NCBI RefSeq assembly: GCF_020382885.2
Contig: NC_058501.1
Location: 16,072,501 to 16,136,500 of the forward strand
Direction of reading: 5' to 3'
Origin: Scatophagus argus
Lineage: Eukaryota; Chordata; Actinopteri; Scatophagidae
DNA: 64,000 nt
This document shows, piece by piece, positions 46,927-60,796 of the stretch. Each line of letters begins with the position of its first letter. Within the stretch, counting starts at the first letter, position 1. The position numbers and the translations under genes were made by a program. A model generated the notes under the pieces. It was not told where the DNA came from. It made no database searches and worked only from the letters and a program-made list of their open reading frames with translations.

Positions 46927-48493
46927 CGGTTGATTCCTGCTGCCGCCGTTTGATGTGCGCGTCTGTGCGCGGCGGCCAGGTGAGAGAGAGAGAGAGAAAG
47001 AGCGGGGTCGACGGGTACATTTCTGGAGAGTCGGCTGCTAATTATAGCTGAGAACACCGGCTGACATCCAAAACCTAACCTGCTCTCACGCACATCACCT
47101 GCCTCTCTGCTCCCCATGGGCACACAGAGCAGTGGATCTGTCGGATTTAGCCTCTTGCACCTAAATGATCCCCCCCCCCGTCAGTGGTCTGTTAATCATC
47201 ATCATCATTATCATCCTCCTCCTCCTCCTCCTTCTCCCCCCCTGGCGCACCCAGTGTTTTATGTTAATCCTGTCACTATCCTGTGTTAGAATGTGCTCAG
47301 GCTGTAATGTTAGGTTAAGACTTCTGCCTACCTCATGGGTGGGGAGGGCAGTCATGCCAGTGGGCTTTTGTGTGTGTTTCATTACAGAGGTAGATGTGCT
47401 GCAGACTCGCCCCTCTGACAGACCGGCCTAACAAGCTCAACTGGATTGGGTTTGGTTTCACTGTATTGGGCACAGCCTGCCTGTTTGGTTAAATCTTTAA
47501 CCATCCATGCAGGTAGTTAATGCCTTATGCCTTCTAGGCTCAGGTGTTGTCGCAGCTTTTGTTTTTTGGCTCACCTCTGTGTCTCTGAGGGGCTCGAGTG
47601 GGAGGCTGACACATCGTTTACGGGCGTCTGTGGGCAAGCTTGTGACTGAAGTGAAAGAAGAAAAGTTAGAAGAGAAAGCTTTGTTTCTTGTCATTTTCCT
47701 CTGCATGCCATCATGTGAGTGTACGTCTCTAATGCTCTCTGGCGCCGGGATGGTTCCCAGCATATGGAAGAGCCAGCCCCGTTTGCCCTAACTTTGTCTG
47801 CAACATAATGAGACATCTGTGCTTCATCCCTCGTTCCTGCCGTCCTGACACGACCTGCATCGTCTACCCTCTACAGACCTTCTTCTCACGGCCGACATGT
47901 TTTTCTCCCTGTCGCTTCACCATCACTCTATGTTTCGATCTGACTCCGCACTTCAGACACACTCCACTTCATCGCCTACATTTCTGCAATATTTCTTAGA
48001 GAGCCTGGGAAGCCATAAAAATGTGTGCACGTAAACCATGAAGTCTGTGCAGTATGTAGTTAATCACATGCATTTAAAAGAAGTGTGTGTGCGTGTGTGT
48101 GTGTGTGTGTGGGCTTTCCCAACCATTACTGACAGTTGGAGAATGTCTTTTCCGAAGAAGTCAAAGTAGGAAGCGGTCGGTTTCTGTCTTTACTTTAAAA
48201 GAACCCCCCACTCCACCCCAAACTACATCTGATGCATCATGTGATCGCCTGTGGGTGTGTGTTTATCCACACGCACCGTAGCTAACCTATTTTACAAAAG
48301 AAGACAGACCATGTGCCTCAGTTAGTCAGCACTTTGTCTTTTCTCTATCAGTGCATAATTCTCCTCATCTTTGTTCACATACTTGGCGAATGCCTGACTC
48401 GTTGGCTGCCTGCCCCCGTCGGGATTAATAATTCTCAAATTGAAGCAGGATAATTTTTTTTCACACCTCTGTACCTTTTTTCCCCCCCTTCAG
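46596..48493 (+). other. CpG-rich flank and presumed intron
   Basis: Includes a TG run (46882-46921), CpG-rich patches (46750-47050) and CTCCTC runs (47215-47235). No coding sequence supported. Confidence 0.4.
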
Positions 48494-48599
48494 GTGTATG
48501 ACCTCTGCTGACCTCTGGGCAAAGAAACAAAAGAGGAGGAGGGGCGAGCGAGAGGCAGAAGACAGCAGGCCCATCTTCTCCTGGGTTTATGGACTGGAG
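48494..48599 (+). CDS. zbtb7b: candidate alternative N-terminal exon of zbtb7b (distal)
   Basis: A pyrimidine-rich acceptor (CCCCCCCTTCAG) and a good donor (GAG|GTAGGA) bound a 106-nt exon. From the ATG at 48498 it reads 34 codons without a stop (MTSADLWAKKQKRRRGERE..., ending SWVYGLE) and leaves in phase 0. Spliced to 62385 it would continue as VA and then the standard MSPGEDG start. The ATG context is weak, so it may instead serve as 5' UTR. The link to zbtb7b is inferred. Confidence 0.4.
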
Positions 48600-51500
48600 G
48601 TAGGAATCACACCTTGCCTCAGCGTGAATATCAGTCTCAACATCAGTCCCTTTATCTTTCAAATACACCTTTAGTTATGCACTCTTTCCATTCATGTACA
48701 CAAAACAAACAAACAAAAGATCATCTTAAAGTGTGAGTTGGTGCATAATGTCATCGTAACACATTGGAACAGACTGAGATGTCATTTATTGAGATAACTG
48801 TGCACACTTTCAGACACATTTTCTGACTCTCGGCCTCTTACCGAAATCAGTGGTTTGAAAACCTCCCTTGCGATAGTTCAAACCTTTCCTGCTTTGTCAC
48901 CTCGGGGTTGGTTGCTGCACGAGCTGGACATGATTATCAGATTGACTCTTTCAGAAAGTCTGACTCTCATTTGAATTGGGTTGATGTCTTTAAGACACCT
49001 ACGAGAATCAGGTGTGTGAGCTCCATTCAAACAAACCTGACAGCACTGACATGTTTAATCTTCTGAAAAATTGTTATGAAATGATGATGCTATCTTGATG
49101 GTATGCATTACATTTTGGTTAAATACCACTCCCTGCAGACACAACAATAAATCGGGACTCTGGGTTTAAAAGGAAAAAAGAAAAACCTACACCAAAGATG
49201 AGTGTACCAGGTGTCGCTTTGTGCGTTTCACTTTGTTGTTGCTGTTGGTGTGCAGTAAGAATCAAAGAAATGAAGCTAGATGTTATTGATGTTTTCAACC
49301 TCCTGAAACGAACCCAATCATTTGTTAAGTTTGTTAAGTAGAAAGACCTTCTTCCATGCAGATGAATGAAAACATATGAAATATTTCACTGCATGCACGA
49401 CAATTTCAGCTTTAAAACAAACATTCCTCCGCCTCCTCTCAACAGCGAGCTGCACACACACACACACACGTTATGGATGAAAATGAGTGAAATCAATTCC
49501 CAAATGACTGAAAATGGACTGAGATCATTTGAGTTTATCGAGTTCAGCCCACACTGTGCATAAGCGTCTAGATGTACTTCAAAAAATGCTTCACTAATAT
49601 CCCTGGTGTGAATCATCCAGAACGACCAAATCTGTATCCGTTTTTTCACACTTTTTTTCTTTCTTTTCCTTTTGGCTCTGTTTACACCACAAACACATCG
49701 CTGTGGGGGTCAGACCGCACTGGACGTCGGCTTTTATAGCATGACCCGAGGAAAAATACATGAGCTGAATAATGTGGTCAAGCACTTTAATATTTTATTG
49801 GAAACCTGGAAGTTAACTCCTGTGCAGTTTGTTGGCTGCAGACGTTCTGTAACTGCAGTCAGCTTTTAAAGATGGCTTTGAGAATGACGCCAAAATAAAG
49901 CCATTCAAAACAGGCTCATGACATTTATAGGTTTTTGGTATGTGATCACAACAGAGCACAGAGCCTTGTCGATTTTAGAATAACGGTGATGCTAAGCTAA
50001 AGCACACTGTACATCGGGGGACTCAGCTTCATGCTAATGTTATGCTAGCTAATCTTAAAAACCTCCCATTAAAATACAACTGGAAAAAAAAATATTAATG
50101 TGTAAGTCTGTGGTGGATATGTAAACTGAAGAAGTGTGAGTTTTTTTGGAATTGCCCAAAACTTATTTTCTGATTCCTCTAACTAATAATTTACTTTATT
50201 TTAGATGATAACAGCCAATAAAAAGGGCAAATACCACATTTACTTGATATGTTTTGCTTCACAAATAATTAGTAAAGAATATTACTGTAGTGTTTCTCAA
50301 ACTTTTTTCAGCCCTTTGATGCCATCCAAATTGTAATTATTGTTCAACCAAATTCCTGCTAAACTCCTGAAAATGCTCGAACAGAAGTGATACGAATGAT
50401 ACATTGTCGCGTTTGAGAATGAAAATGGAATATTCATTACATATAGTTAATAACACTTTGTGTTGCGTGAAGTGTGAATTTTTGTGTGACTTTGGAGAAT
50501 GGGTGTGCGTGTGGTGTGTGGGCATTCACGTGTGTGTGTGTGTGTGTGTGTATGTGTGTGTGGTGGGCAAGCTGGTGTGACCAATCATGTGACCCTGACT
50601 TTGCTGGAGTATAACTGGTGACAACCATGTGTCTGGTGGGTAAGAGGAAGTGAACTCTAGTGGTCTGTCAGGCAAGGAACACACACACGCACACATTCTA
50701 GCACATGCATATAGACACACACACACACACGCACGCACACCCACACATATATATATACATGCGTTCACACAGTTCCAGGAAATGCTGTAATTAGGGCATG
50801 TGAGCCCATATAAATTCCCCCTTTTCAGACATGGGTCTTTCAGTTTCATGCAAACTGACTGAGTGGGAGGAAGGTGGGGAGAGAAACTGATCGAGGGAGG
50901 GAGAATGGGAGATGAAAGAAGTAAAGATTTCTCTGCTTTGGCCCTAACACTTGAAGGTGTCTCACCTTCTTTCTCAGGTCTGTTATCGAGTACACGCTGC
51001 TGCTAAAACACCGCTTTATTCCAAGAAAATCTGTCGATCCCCGATTCTTACTTTGACTTTTATTTGAGCAAAATAAAAAAGTAGGAGAAATTATACCTCT
51101 GCAGTTAGACCGGTGAGTCACCCAATGCAAGAAATGGGGCTTAACTTGTCAAGAATAAATTCCAGTTTATTTTTATGAACTCATGCCGATCATTTCAAGT
51201 CCTTGGTGTCATGATTGAAAGTCCCCTTTTATTTAAAAACACTGGAAACTATGACCGTATCCCTTTGACCTGAGTGTTTTCGCCATATGTGACGGTTACA
51301 TTGGCACACTGAGGCAACAATGGCACAGAGGTGACTACATGGTGTCCGTAATCCAGTCTTCTGCTGCTACAGTTGAGTCTTGCCCCCACTCGATCTGTGT
51401 CAATAGAGGAAGTTCTGTATCTGCCATTTCCTCTTTTCAGTCATGAGTTTCTGTAGCATTTGACAGCTCTCCCTTGCTCTCGACCACCAGCCTCACAGCC

Positions 51501-54500
51501 CACGCCGCGCAGCCTAACCAGGCAGCAGGTGGCCGTGACTCTTCTTCTTCTTGTAAAGAGACAGAAGACAGAGAGAGAGAGAGAAAAAAAATGGCTTTAT
51601 AAAAAAGCTACAGTGTGAAGGAGTGATCATGATTCAGCTCTTCTAGTAACAGTACAATTGTTTCTGTACACCCTGAGCGGGCGGTTATCATAAATAGGTA
51701 CAGCGAGACAACATTTCAGGGAAAGTGAGAATAAACACCCAAACATGAGCAGGCGAAGGGACTCATTGTTGCTGAAACTGACCCCTTTCATGTGTGTTCT
51801 ACAGAGGGGAACTCCAGCAGCAAATGGAGGCTTTTATTCCAAAAGGTTTACATACCATCCCTTTTGGAAAAATAAAATCACATTTGTTTTGTTTTTTTTT
51901 TTGCTAATATTTCCAAAACAAACATTATTATTGTTGCTGCAGAACGGACATATGACACATCAGATTGTTCACATTTTCTTCCGTCTCTTCTCCGTTGTGA
52001 AAGGCTCGTCACACGTCCAGACAGAGAAAGAGAAAATCATGAGTGTGCTATGAGACATCCAGGAAAAGAAGTTTAGCCTAACTGCTTGTCTGTCGTTGTT
52101 TTTACGGTTATGCAGCCTGACTTTTTTTGTCACCACAACAGTCGGTGATGCAGTTGGATGTTTGTCAGCCGGACCACAGTTCAACTCCTGCCCTGAAGTT
52201 ATTCTGAACTTCTGATATAATTTACAGAACCTGCTACCTCCGTATTGCTGCCGCGCTTTTAATTTGATTCGTGAAGGTGACACATGTTTCAGTAGTGTTT
52301 TCTAATCTTTTATTTCTCTCCCCTGCAGGTCTGAATGTTTTTTTTGTTCTCTCTGTGTGTCTTTCTTTCCAATCTCTCAGAGTTTTTTAATTTTATGGTT
52401 CAGTTTGCCTTCCAATTATCTCTCCATCTGCTCTGCTGATCGACCATCTTTACTGAGCACAGGAAGAGGAAACTGATCAGGATCAGTTAGTTTTTGTGAC
52501 ATTTTTCTCTCTGCATGTGCGTGAACATGTGCGTATGTGTGTGTGTGTGTGTCTGTGTCCAGTGCTTTTGCAATATCTTCCTCTGAAATAAGAGGCCATT
52601 TGTGTGGGAGAGCAGCAGTTGTTGAGACCCTCCCAGTGATGTGGCAACTTAACTTCATGTATGACACACAAACAAGTGCAGTGTTAGTTTTTCTAAACAC
52701 GTGTTCTCAAGTTCAAAATTGGTTCGGTTGCTTTGCGTAGGCTCCATTGTATTTTGCTTTGGTTGAGGCCGTACTCACTCATACTGAATGTATTGTTTTG
52801 CGGTTATTTCTTTCCATGAATATTTTCACAGGCAGACTAGTCAACTGAAATACGCTACCTGAATTAGGGATGATACACATCCGTCTGATGATGTGAAATT
52901 TGTATCAGCTGATAATTAAATTAATGAAGATAAAGAGAGACGGTAATTGTTGACTTAACAATCGCAGCGCATACACACACGATACATTTGAGGGCGTTAA
53001 AGGTGGTTTGCAATCTTCCAATAAACACAGAAGAAGTCGCAGCTAAGCGCTCATGACCTCAAACTGCTGCGCCTGGCTAGAGCTACACAGTGTAGACCAG
53101 GGAGCCAAACATGGAGGATTTTTATAGTTTCCCAGGAAGGCAACGTGAGTGCAGTTGCAACAAATGTTCTGCAAAAGTTCAGAGAGGAGGGAAAAACACA
53201 AGAAATCTTAAAAATTAAAGCTGTGGAATCCTAAATTATCCATCTACATCTTAGCCTTTCTTATCCTCAGCTGTGTATAAACTACAGGTTATGAACTTCT
53301 TTTTCAAATGCTGAAATGTGAAATTATCAGTTAGGCAGGTAATTATCAGTTATCAGTACCCGCTTGAAAAAGTCAGCATTGTGCATCCACACTGTATGCA
53401 ATGTGCATCATACTGCAAACACACTAAACCCCCATCTACACATCCAAAACCCTTTGACCAGCCCAGCTGAGAGAAGAATAAACATCCAGCACACGGATAT
53501 GCAGCGTCGTCTTCAGATTTAGACTCGCACACCCACAGTAATTTACACATTCATTCACAGATTGACTGTGTGAGAGGGACGAAGAATATAAGTGACCTTA
53601 TTCACTCAAGCTGCTTTAGTCAAGTTTATTAATTTCAGTATTTAAAGCTGTAGGTTGATTTGTGCAGCCGCAGTTTGTGGTGTTTTATCTTTACATGGTT
53701 CGTTCACTCCCAGTGGGGAGCTTCAGCTTAAAAGAAATGATCAGTCTCAAGCGTCACGAAGAGATTCATAATAATTAGTATTTATAGAGGTACTACATAG
53801 ACACACAAGTGCATATATTTGAAAAAATATATATATATCAGACTATTTAAAAAAACGGGTGCCTGTCAGTTTCTCTTCTTTCATGAATTGCTTCATTTAT
53901 TTGTAGAAGAATAAACAACAACAGAACGGTTTAGAATATGAGAAATATTGCCCGTGTGAAAAGGTAACATTGCTTATAGTTTTAAATAAGAAAAACGAGA
54001 ATATGAACATAACACAAAAATTAGTCTTTGCTTTGCAGCTGCTTACATTAAACACACACACACACACACACACGTATATACATAAAAGATAAAGAAATAT
54101 GTTAAAGGGACAGTGCTGCTAAATATTTAATTGTTTTGTATTTGGTGTTTATTAAACAAAAAAGATGAACACCAATAACTAATATTCTAAATGAATTGGA
54201 AGATGATATATGTTACTGGTACTGTTTTTTTAGCACAAATTTTGATATTGGCCCTCATGGAAAGTCTGACTGAAAAGTGACTTTCATGTTGCAAACACGT
54301 CTACTGTACCGTCACAGAAATATTTTCCGAGTTAATCTTTAAGAGATCTTTTGATCAAACAATGCATGCAGGAGGGATTCATTTTGTTTACTCTCAGTGT
54401 AAAATAATCGAGGATTTTGAGTTACTGAGTTGCTGTGCCTGCTGCTCTGCTCCACGATCACCAGCTGCACAGTTCATTTGTTTGCACCACACACCGACAT

Positions 54501-56415
54501 GTTCAAACACCCCCGCTTGAGTTGCAGCAAGTATGTTGGTAAATTACTCTTTGTTTGACTGTAATGACACTTAATCGCCCTTTCGCCGTTTTCATCATAG
54601 TTTTTCACATGCAGTGTAATCGGTTGTTGCCCTCTCAGAGGAAACATTCCTCAACTTCGTCAACCCAGATTAGCTCATCAGACGCACACACACTCGCAAA
54701 AAAAAACAAACATCAGTAAACCACGTGTGCGAAAATAAAGTTTCTCTCCTGCTCACACATATTAATCAGCACAGGGAGCGATATGTAATTCTCCCACACA
54801 TCTTGACACTCCACGTTCACAGTCTTCGGGGGTAGAAAGTGCTGACCAGATAAAGAGCAGAGAGAGAGAGAGAGAGAGAGAGGGCGAATAAAGTGTGAAA
54901 CCACTCCGTCAGCAGGCCTCCTCTCTCACATGTGTGTGCGTTATTCATCTTAGGGTGAAACTCCCTTTTGGTGATACTAATGATAGAGGTGGCTGCTACC
55001 ACATCTCTCCCTCAGACATCTGCACACACACCCACACAAACACACACACACCTGCAAGGACTTTCTTGCTACTTCCTGTGGCTGCGTGCATGTGTTCACC
55101 TCTTGCTCGATCGCTCTGTTTATCTCCCAGTCATCGTGCCACTGCTCTTCTCCCTTCTCTTTTTCTGTCTCCCCCTTCCTCTCCCCTTGTAACTCAACTC
55201 TGTCTACTCTTGTTTCACGTCTCTTTGCTAACACAGATTGTATGAGGCCAGGACTAGATTTTCCTGTCTTAACCTCCCCTCTTCTCTGCTTTATCTTTCA
55301 GAGTATCTCAACACCCACTCCCCATCCACTCACACTTGTGTGTTTCTCCTCCCCCATGCCCTCCTTTTTCTTGTGTGATTTCTAAGAACATGTGTGTTTG
55401 TAGAAAACATACCTCCCTCATGTTCCTTTTGTTGTCTCTTCTCAAATCTCATACCATTTTCCTCTTTCCAACCTCAGATTGATTTCTTTTCCTGCTCCTG
55501 CTACTGTCTCCTCCTTTCACGGTAGCAGAAATGGCAGAAATGTTGCACATTTACACTCATTTCAAAAAACATAAGCACCAAAAATACACTCAACAGTTTT
55601 TTTTTTTTTTGCGTTTTGGTATAATATTGAATCATCAGTTTCAGAGTGTTCAGAATCACAAAGCTTTAAAGGAGAAAGGAGAAATAGCTTTACACTGTAA
55701 AAGAATTACGAAATAAGTGACTAAAGCTCCAGTCACCCCATCTCACTTGAAAAACTTCAAACATGAAGTCTCGTTAGCAAAGTTGACAGGAAACACACAA
55801 CACACAATTGACAGTATTTCATTTTAGTTGTAATATCCAGATTTAAAACAGCTGTTGGTGTGTAGGGTTGCACATAGACCAATATGTCAGTATAATCATA
55901 TAGTTTATTGTAATGTTCCGTCTTTCCCTTCCGTCTTGAAAGCTAAATTACAATTATGTAATCATCTTCTCTGCTGATGAGTTGTGTTGCGTTGAGCTGA
56001 GTAATTTCTGAAGAACATATATCCTCTTAAAAGCACCAATATTGAGCCCCAAAAATTTTATTATTATTTTTAAGCCATTTTATTTGAAATTGTTTGGATA
56101 GTTGATGTCTGTGTTGTGTAGCCGTTTTTAAAGAGAGGATAACTTCTGCAAAAGGCTCTTTCTTTTATGTCAGCTGAGAAGTTGGTGGATATTACAGAGC
56201 CGAGTGTACATGTACACCCAAATGTCTTGTCCCGTGTGCTGATAAGCTGATAATCCTCCAGCAGATTCGCACTGGTGTTCAGGTCTCACATGCAAACTGG
56301 CTGCTGTTATAGCTCACAGTGGAGTGTTTGTGGTAGGGCGAGGGGATAAGGGCCTCTGCTCTGCCAGCCAAATGAATAATGTAATGTGTTAGAAGACCAC
56401 AATGTGCGCATGCGT

Positions 56416-56448
<33 letters not shown>

Positions 56449-57333
56449 ATAATGCCCCAGTTACAGTAAGGACAGAGGAGGGCTTGGCTTTGGCGGCCTT
56501 CTTGAATAAAAGGCAGAACAAACTTCTGCTGAGTAACCTCAGCTCACTGGACTTCTCTTTTTTCTCTAAATTCCTCCTTAAGTCCAGTCATAGTTGGGTG
56601 TAACCACTCTAATTATCATGATGATGTCTCAAGTCTTGTCTTTGACAAATTCAAATGCCGATTCAAATCCTGCCTGGTTGCGTCTGTTTTTATATCTCCT
56701 GGTGGGATGCAAATGTTAAGCCCGGGGGGAGCTGCTGGGACGCAGGGCGGACGGCGCTTGTGTTTTTATCTCCTGGCAGACATGAGCTGTGTTATTAGAA
56801 GACCTGGATGTAGTTGCGGGTGCATTTGTTGCTTAAATGTGAAGGTTTTGCACTGCGGTAGTCCTGAGAGACTGCACCACCGGGCTAAGTGCAGCTTTGG
56901 TTTGGCAGATGTGTGTGCACTCTTCTCTTTTCTCATCCCCCCCCACCCCCATTTCCTCCTCCCCCACTCTTCCACAGAGAAGTTGTCCCAGTACCACACT
57001 CCACTCGCTACCCCAAATAAGTGAGGTGTAAAGAGGGTGAAAACTTTAGTCTTTCTTAACCCTTAAAATCTGTCACGCAGAGAGGAAAAGTGGTGAGAGG
57101 AAGACGAGTGTGTGGAGGAGAAACGGTATGAGCTTGAACCTTACTTTCCATGTGTTTGGCCGCTTTGTTGTTTTTCTGGCACAGTGGCGGTTTAGCATCA
57201 TAATTTGTTATATTGTGGCTATGAATAATCTTTCAAGTACTGGGTTTTATCTGGATGAAAACAGAGACGATGGTGTGTGATTCTGTCAGCGTGTGTGTGC
57301 TTGTAGTGTTTCAATGACTCTTCATTTGTAAGC

Positions 57334-57381
57334 ATTTCACTGCAATAAGTACATTTCATAATGTACTTATTGCAGTGAAAT
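57334..57381. repeat. perfect 22-bp palindrome with 4-nt loop plus direct repeat
   Basis: Arm 57334-57355 is the exact reverse complement of 57360-57381, with loop TCAT. AATAAGTACATTTCAT recurs directly at 57344 and 57379. This suggests a recent templated or palindromic duplication, or a tiny foldback element. Confidence 0.9.
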
Positions 57382-57676
57382 AAGTACATTTCATGATGTA
57401 TCTGCTACAGTGTTGAGGAGGAATACGTCCCCATGCAGGCATTTTATGACATAATATTCAGGGAAAAAAAAAACACAAAACAAAGCACATATTGCTGCTA
57501 ATTTATTTATTTTTTTTGTCTGCTTTTTAAATTTCCTTTGTTTACCTTTCATCTTTAACCTTTAAATATGACTACAGTCTGAGAACTATCCATATTCTTC
57601 CCCTTCAATTATGTAAGTACATAAAGTACTCCGAATACAACATATGCAACCAACTATACATATGCACATTAACCAG

Positions 57677-57678
<2 letters not shown>

Positions 57679-57717
<39 letters not shown>

Positions 57718-57722
57718 ACACA
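57679..57722. repeat. CA microsatellite
   Basis: CA run of about 44 bp with a single interruption, read directly. Confidence 0.95.
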
Positions 57723-58913
57723 TGTACAGGCACTTTGGAAAACATCTGACATCAGAATTTATAAAAGCATTTCTCCTTCTCCCTCTCAGCCACAGTGTTC
57801 TGTGAATAGTATAAAGTCATATTTTCCCCCTTAGCACTGGAGTCTGATATAATTGAGGTGGACTGGGAAAACTTACAGCCTTTAACGGAAAATAAGACCC
57901 ATAAAAATAATACTCTACAGCTCTAGTTCCAGTCACCACACACACTCTGAATGTGTACAGAAGGATTTCACGATACAGACGATGAACTGTGATCTGCTTT
58001 TTGCACCGAAGAATAAATCTGTGCAGGTTTAGTCCATCCTGCTGCTGTCATTTTCCTGGCCTCCACACACAATTTGTCTACTTTTTTTTCTCTTTTTTTT
58101 CTACAGGAGTTACACTGAGTTGTGGTAGTGGACAGTAATGGTGGAGTTAAGTTTCCATTTCCTTTTCAGTAAAAACGCATCGACTTCTTCTAAACGTGTT
58201 TTTGTTTGATTTTTGCTTAATTTTCTGGTCCGATCACACAACTCAGTTACGGTTTTAGGTTGATGAGTTGATGATTAAAAACCTCCATTTGTTGCATTTT
58301 TTAAGCAACAAATAAATCCTCGTTGTTAAGAGAGAGGAAGAGTGTGCACATAATGAAAGTGAGGGATGAGGAAACCGTAGAGTTGCAGAGGAGGTGAATT
58401 CCTCCACCATCGACAAAAGAGTGGGAGGTGAGAACAAAAAACAAAGAAAGAGATAAGTGACAATTGTTGGAAGGATAACATCTTAACATCTGGAGCGTCA
58501 AATGCATAAGAAAGTGAAAAGAAGGCAGTTCTTGAGATAGAACCCCTTTCAGTGAGTGTTTTTTTGCGGTTATATGTTTTGGAAAGACTAACAGTGACAT
58601 TAAACGACACACCTGAAGGCAAACAGGGATATCAGTTATTTGACTTTAAGTTACTGAACCCTAATCAACATGAATAAACTTACAATGACAGTAATTTTGT
58701 TTTGTAACGCTGGAACATGTGCTCGTGAGCTAACAATATTATTTTGTTTGCAAGACAAAGTGTGTTTTTGTGGTATCTGCCTGTGGGCTGTTAGTTACAT
58801 TAGTTACAGCGTGTTGCAAGATTCAGCAGCTTATGCAGGCATGTCCTTGGTTAGCAACAAAAAAACAGAAACAAGGTGATGTGGAAGGGGAAGGGGGTAC
58901 ATGAACAGTGTGC

Positions 58914-58945
<32 letters not shown>

Positions 58946-60727
58946 GTTGTGTATGTCATGATGTGAGTATTAAGTGACTCACAGACAGAGAGAGAATTGA
59001 TGGGAATCATTGCAACCTCTGAACAATCTTATTATTTTCCGAATACGTCTGTGTTCTAAGGAATATGCCTAAAATAACAAGCTTGAACCACCAACCACCC
59101 ATGATACTTTTTTTTTTTCTCTCCCCTGCGCCGGAAATTTAATGTGCGTTGTTGTGTGCTCCTCCTAAAACCCCTTTGTATCTCGCTTTACTGCACTGCT
59201 TTGCTCAAGATTTCAGTTTATGTTTTTGTGTTTCAGCAACTTTGTCTGTTGACGCATTTCAGAAATGTGGCATGTCGCATTTCTGAGAGCACATAATGAT
59301 TATTAGCAACAATTCTGTTTTCCCGCGGACGCATTTAAACAATGATTACCTTTGGTGGTGATCCTAAAATAAAGCATTCGGGTCTGTTGTCGTGTCAACT
59401 TACAATGAGACAAACTGTTCACAAGCAAAGTCAAAGGAGGCATTTACACTTTGTCTGTAGACATTGAGTGTGATGAGTTTCCACTGGGATTTTTTTTTTT
59501 TTTCATTTTCCATATTTTTCCATTCATGATGTCTTTTTTTCCAGCTTGTTAATATACGTTTGTGTATGACGTAGGACTGCTACTAACAATTATTTTAATT
59601 AAAGACTAATCCACAGATTATTTTCTGATTAACCCACTGTCCTAAAAGACAAGGTGACGTCTTCAAACATCATGTTTCATTCAACCCAATATGCAAAACC
59701 AAAACATATTCAGTTCACAATCATTTAAGACTATTCTGAAACATGACATCATGAAAAATGCCTCAAGTGATTGATCCATTAATAACACAGTTCTCCAGTG
59801 TGGTGTAAATAAAAAAAGGAGATAAGTGTGTCTCTGTATGTGCGTGCAGAGGACAAAGCAAACATGTGCCCCTCAACTTCCTCACTCGTGTGTATCAGCC
59901 GCTGATATAACGAGACGTCCTTGTTTTCTCAAGTTGAAGACATAATTCTTATAAAAATGCTTTGCTTTCAAAAATAGCAGTAAATATCTCTTGTAGAGGC
60001 CATGGTTTTAGTTTTTGACGAGCAATCGGTGACATTTGACCTACGTAGGTATCAAAGGAAGAGCTTTCTGCACCAGTTTGTCTTTGTGGTACGATGTAAT
60101 ATGGTTTGACTCTCATAATGCACCATCCTGACTGTTTGTTTTTGAGTGTAACATGACTCATAATGCCAATATGATTTCAAACATGATCATCCAATTTTGA
60201 CATTGAGTTGACGATAAAAAAGGTTTGGGTTGAGTGAATGTGCTGGTTTCCTTCCTGCCAAACCAGTGCCATTATAGTGTCAGCTCTGAAGTCTGAAGGT
60301 TACTTATTCTACATCATCCGCGGCTCTGCTATAACCTTAGATACACTACAGCCCGTCTACCTGTCGGTCTTTTTCTGAATAGGGAGAGGTCGACGAGGAC
60401 ATCATGTTTATCGGAAAGTGTTCGGAAAATGGGCCGTTGGGTTTTGGAGAGAGGGGGGCGCGTAGGCGCTTTTGGGGGGGAGGGGTATCTCTGAATCTGC
60501 CTTCGTCACTTGCACCCTCTTTTGATACAACAGGAAGGAGAGCGAGTGAAAGAATGTGCGAAAGAGGTAGACATCCCCAAGGATGAGCGCTTTACCCCGA
60601 CTTCTGACAGCGAGATCAGACCTTTAAGTTACACATCTAAGAGTAGAAGGAAATAGAAAGAAAAAAGTGTGGTTTTCAAAGTCAGAGAGAACGAAAGCAA
60701 GGGAGAAGAGTTTTGAAGAGCAAAAAC

Positions 60728-60796
60728 ATGGATGCCATGAGACACACACTGCCTCGCCTCCAGCTGACTGTGCCCATGTCCTTGAAGATGGGGAAG
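60728..60796 (+). CDS. zbtb7b: candidate alternative first coding exon of zbtb7b (proximal)
   Basis: An ATG in strong context (AACATGG) opens 23 codons (MDAMRHTLPRLQLTVPMSLK, then MGK) ending exactly at a donor AAG|GTAGGA in phase 0. Spliced to 62385 it reads through VA into MSPGEDG in frame. GC-rich sequence upstream (60390-60600) could be a proximal promoter. Mammalian Thpok uses distal and proximal promoters, so two first exons would fit. No transcript support is available. Confidence 0.35.

Larger units (their letters stand above)
48600..60300 (+). other. long presumed zbtb7b intron or intergenic stretch without genes
   Basis: About 11.7 kb with no ORF showing family similarity on either strand. 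Contents: TG/CA microsatellites (50529-50563, 50697-50735, 54052-54073, 56417-56447, 57679-57722, 58917-58944), a GA run (54862-54883), a CT-rich stretch (55120-55500) and a perfect palindrome (57334-57381). In mammals the equivalent Thpok intron holds lineage enhancers and a silencer; I cannot identify these here. Confidence 0.5.

Noticed and set aside
50800..50830. TATA-like CATATAAATT as a promoter
   Set aside because: Isolated match in AT-rich DNA with no exon, CpG content or ORF downstream.
60404..60586. 60-codon ORF (MFIGKCSENGPLGF...) as a gene
   Set aside because: No recognised domain and GC-rich composition; at most a leader ORF near the proposed proximal zbtb7b promoter.
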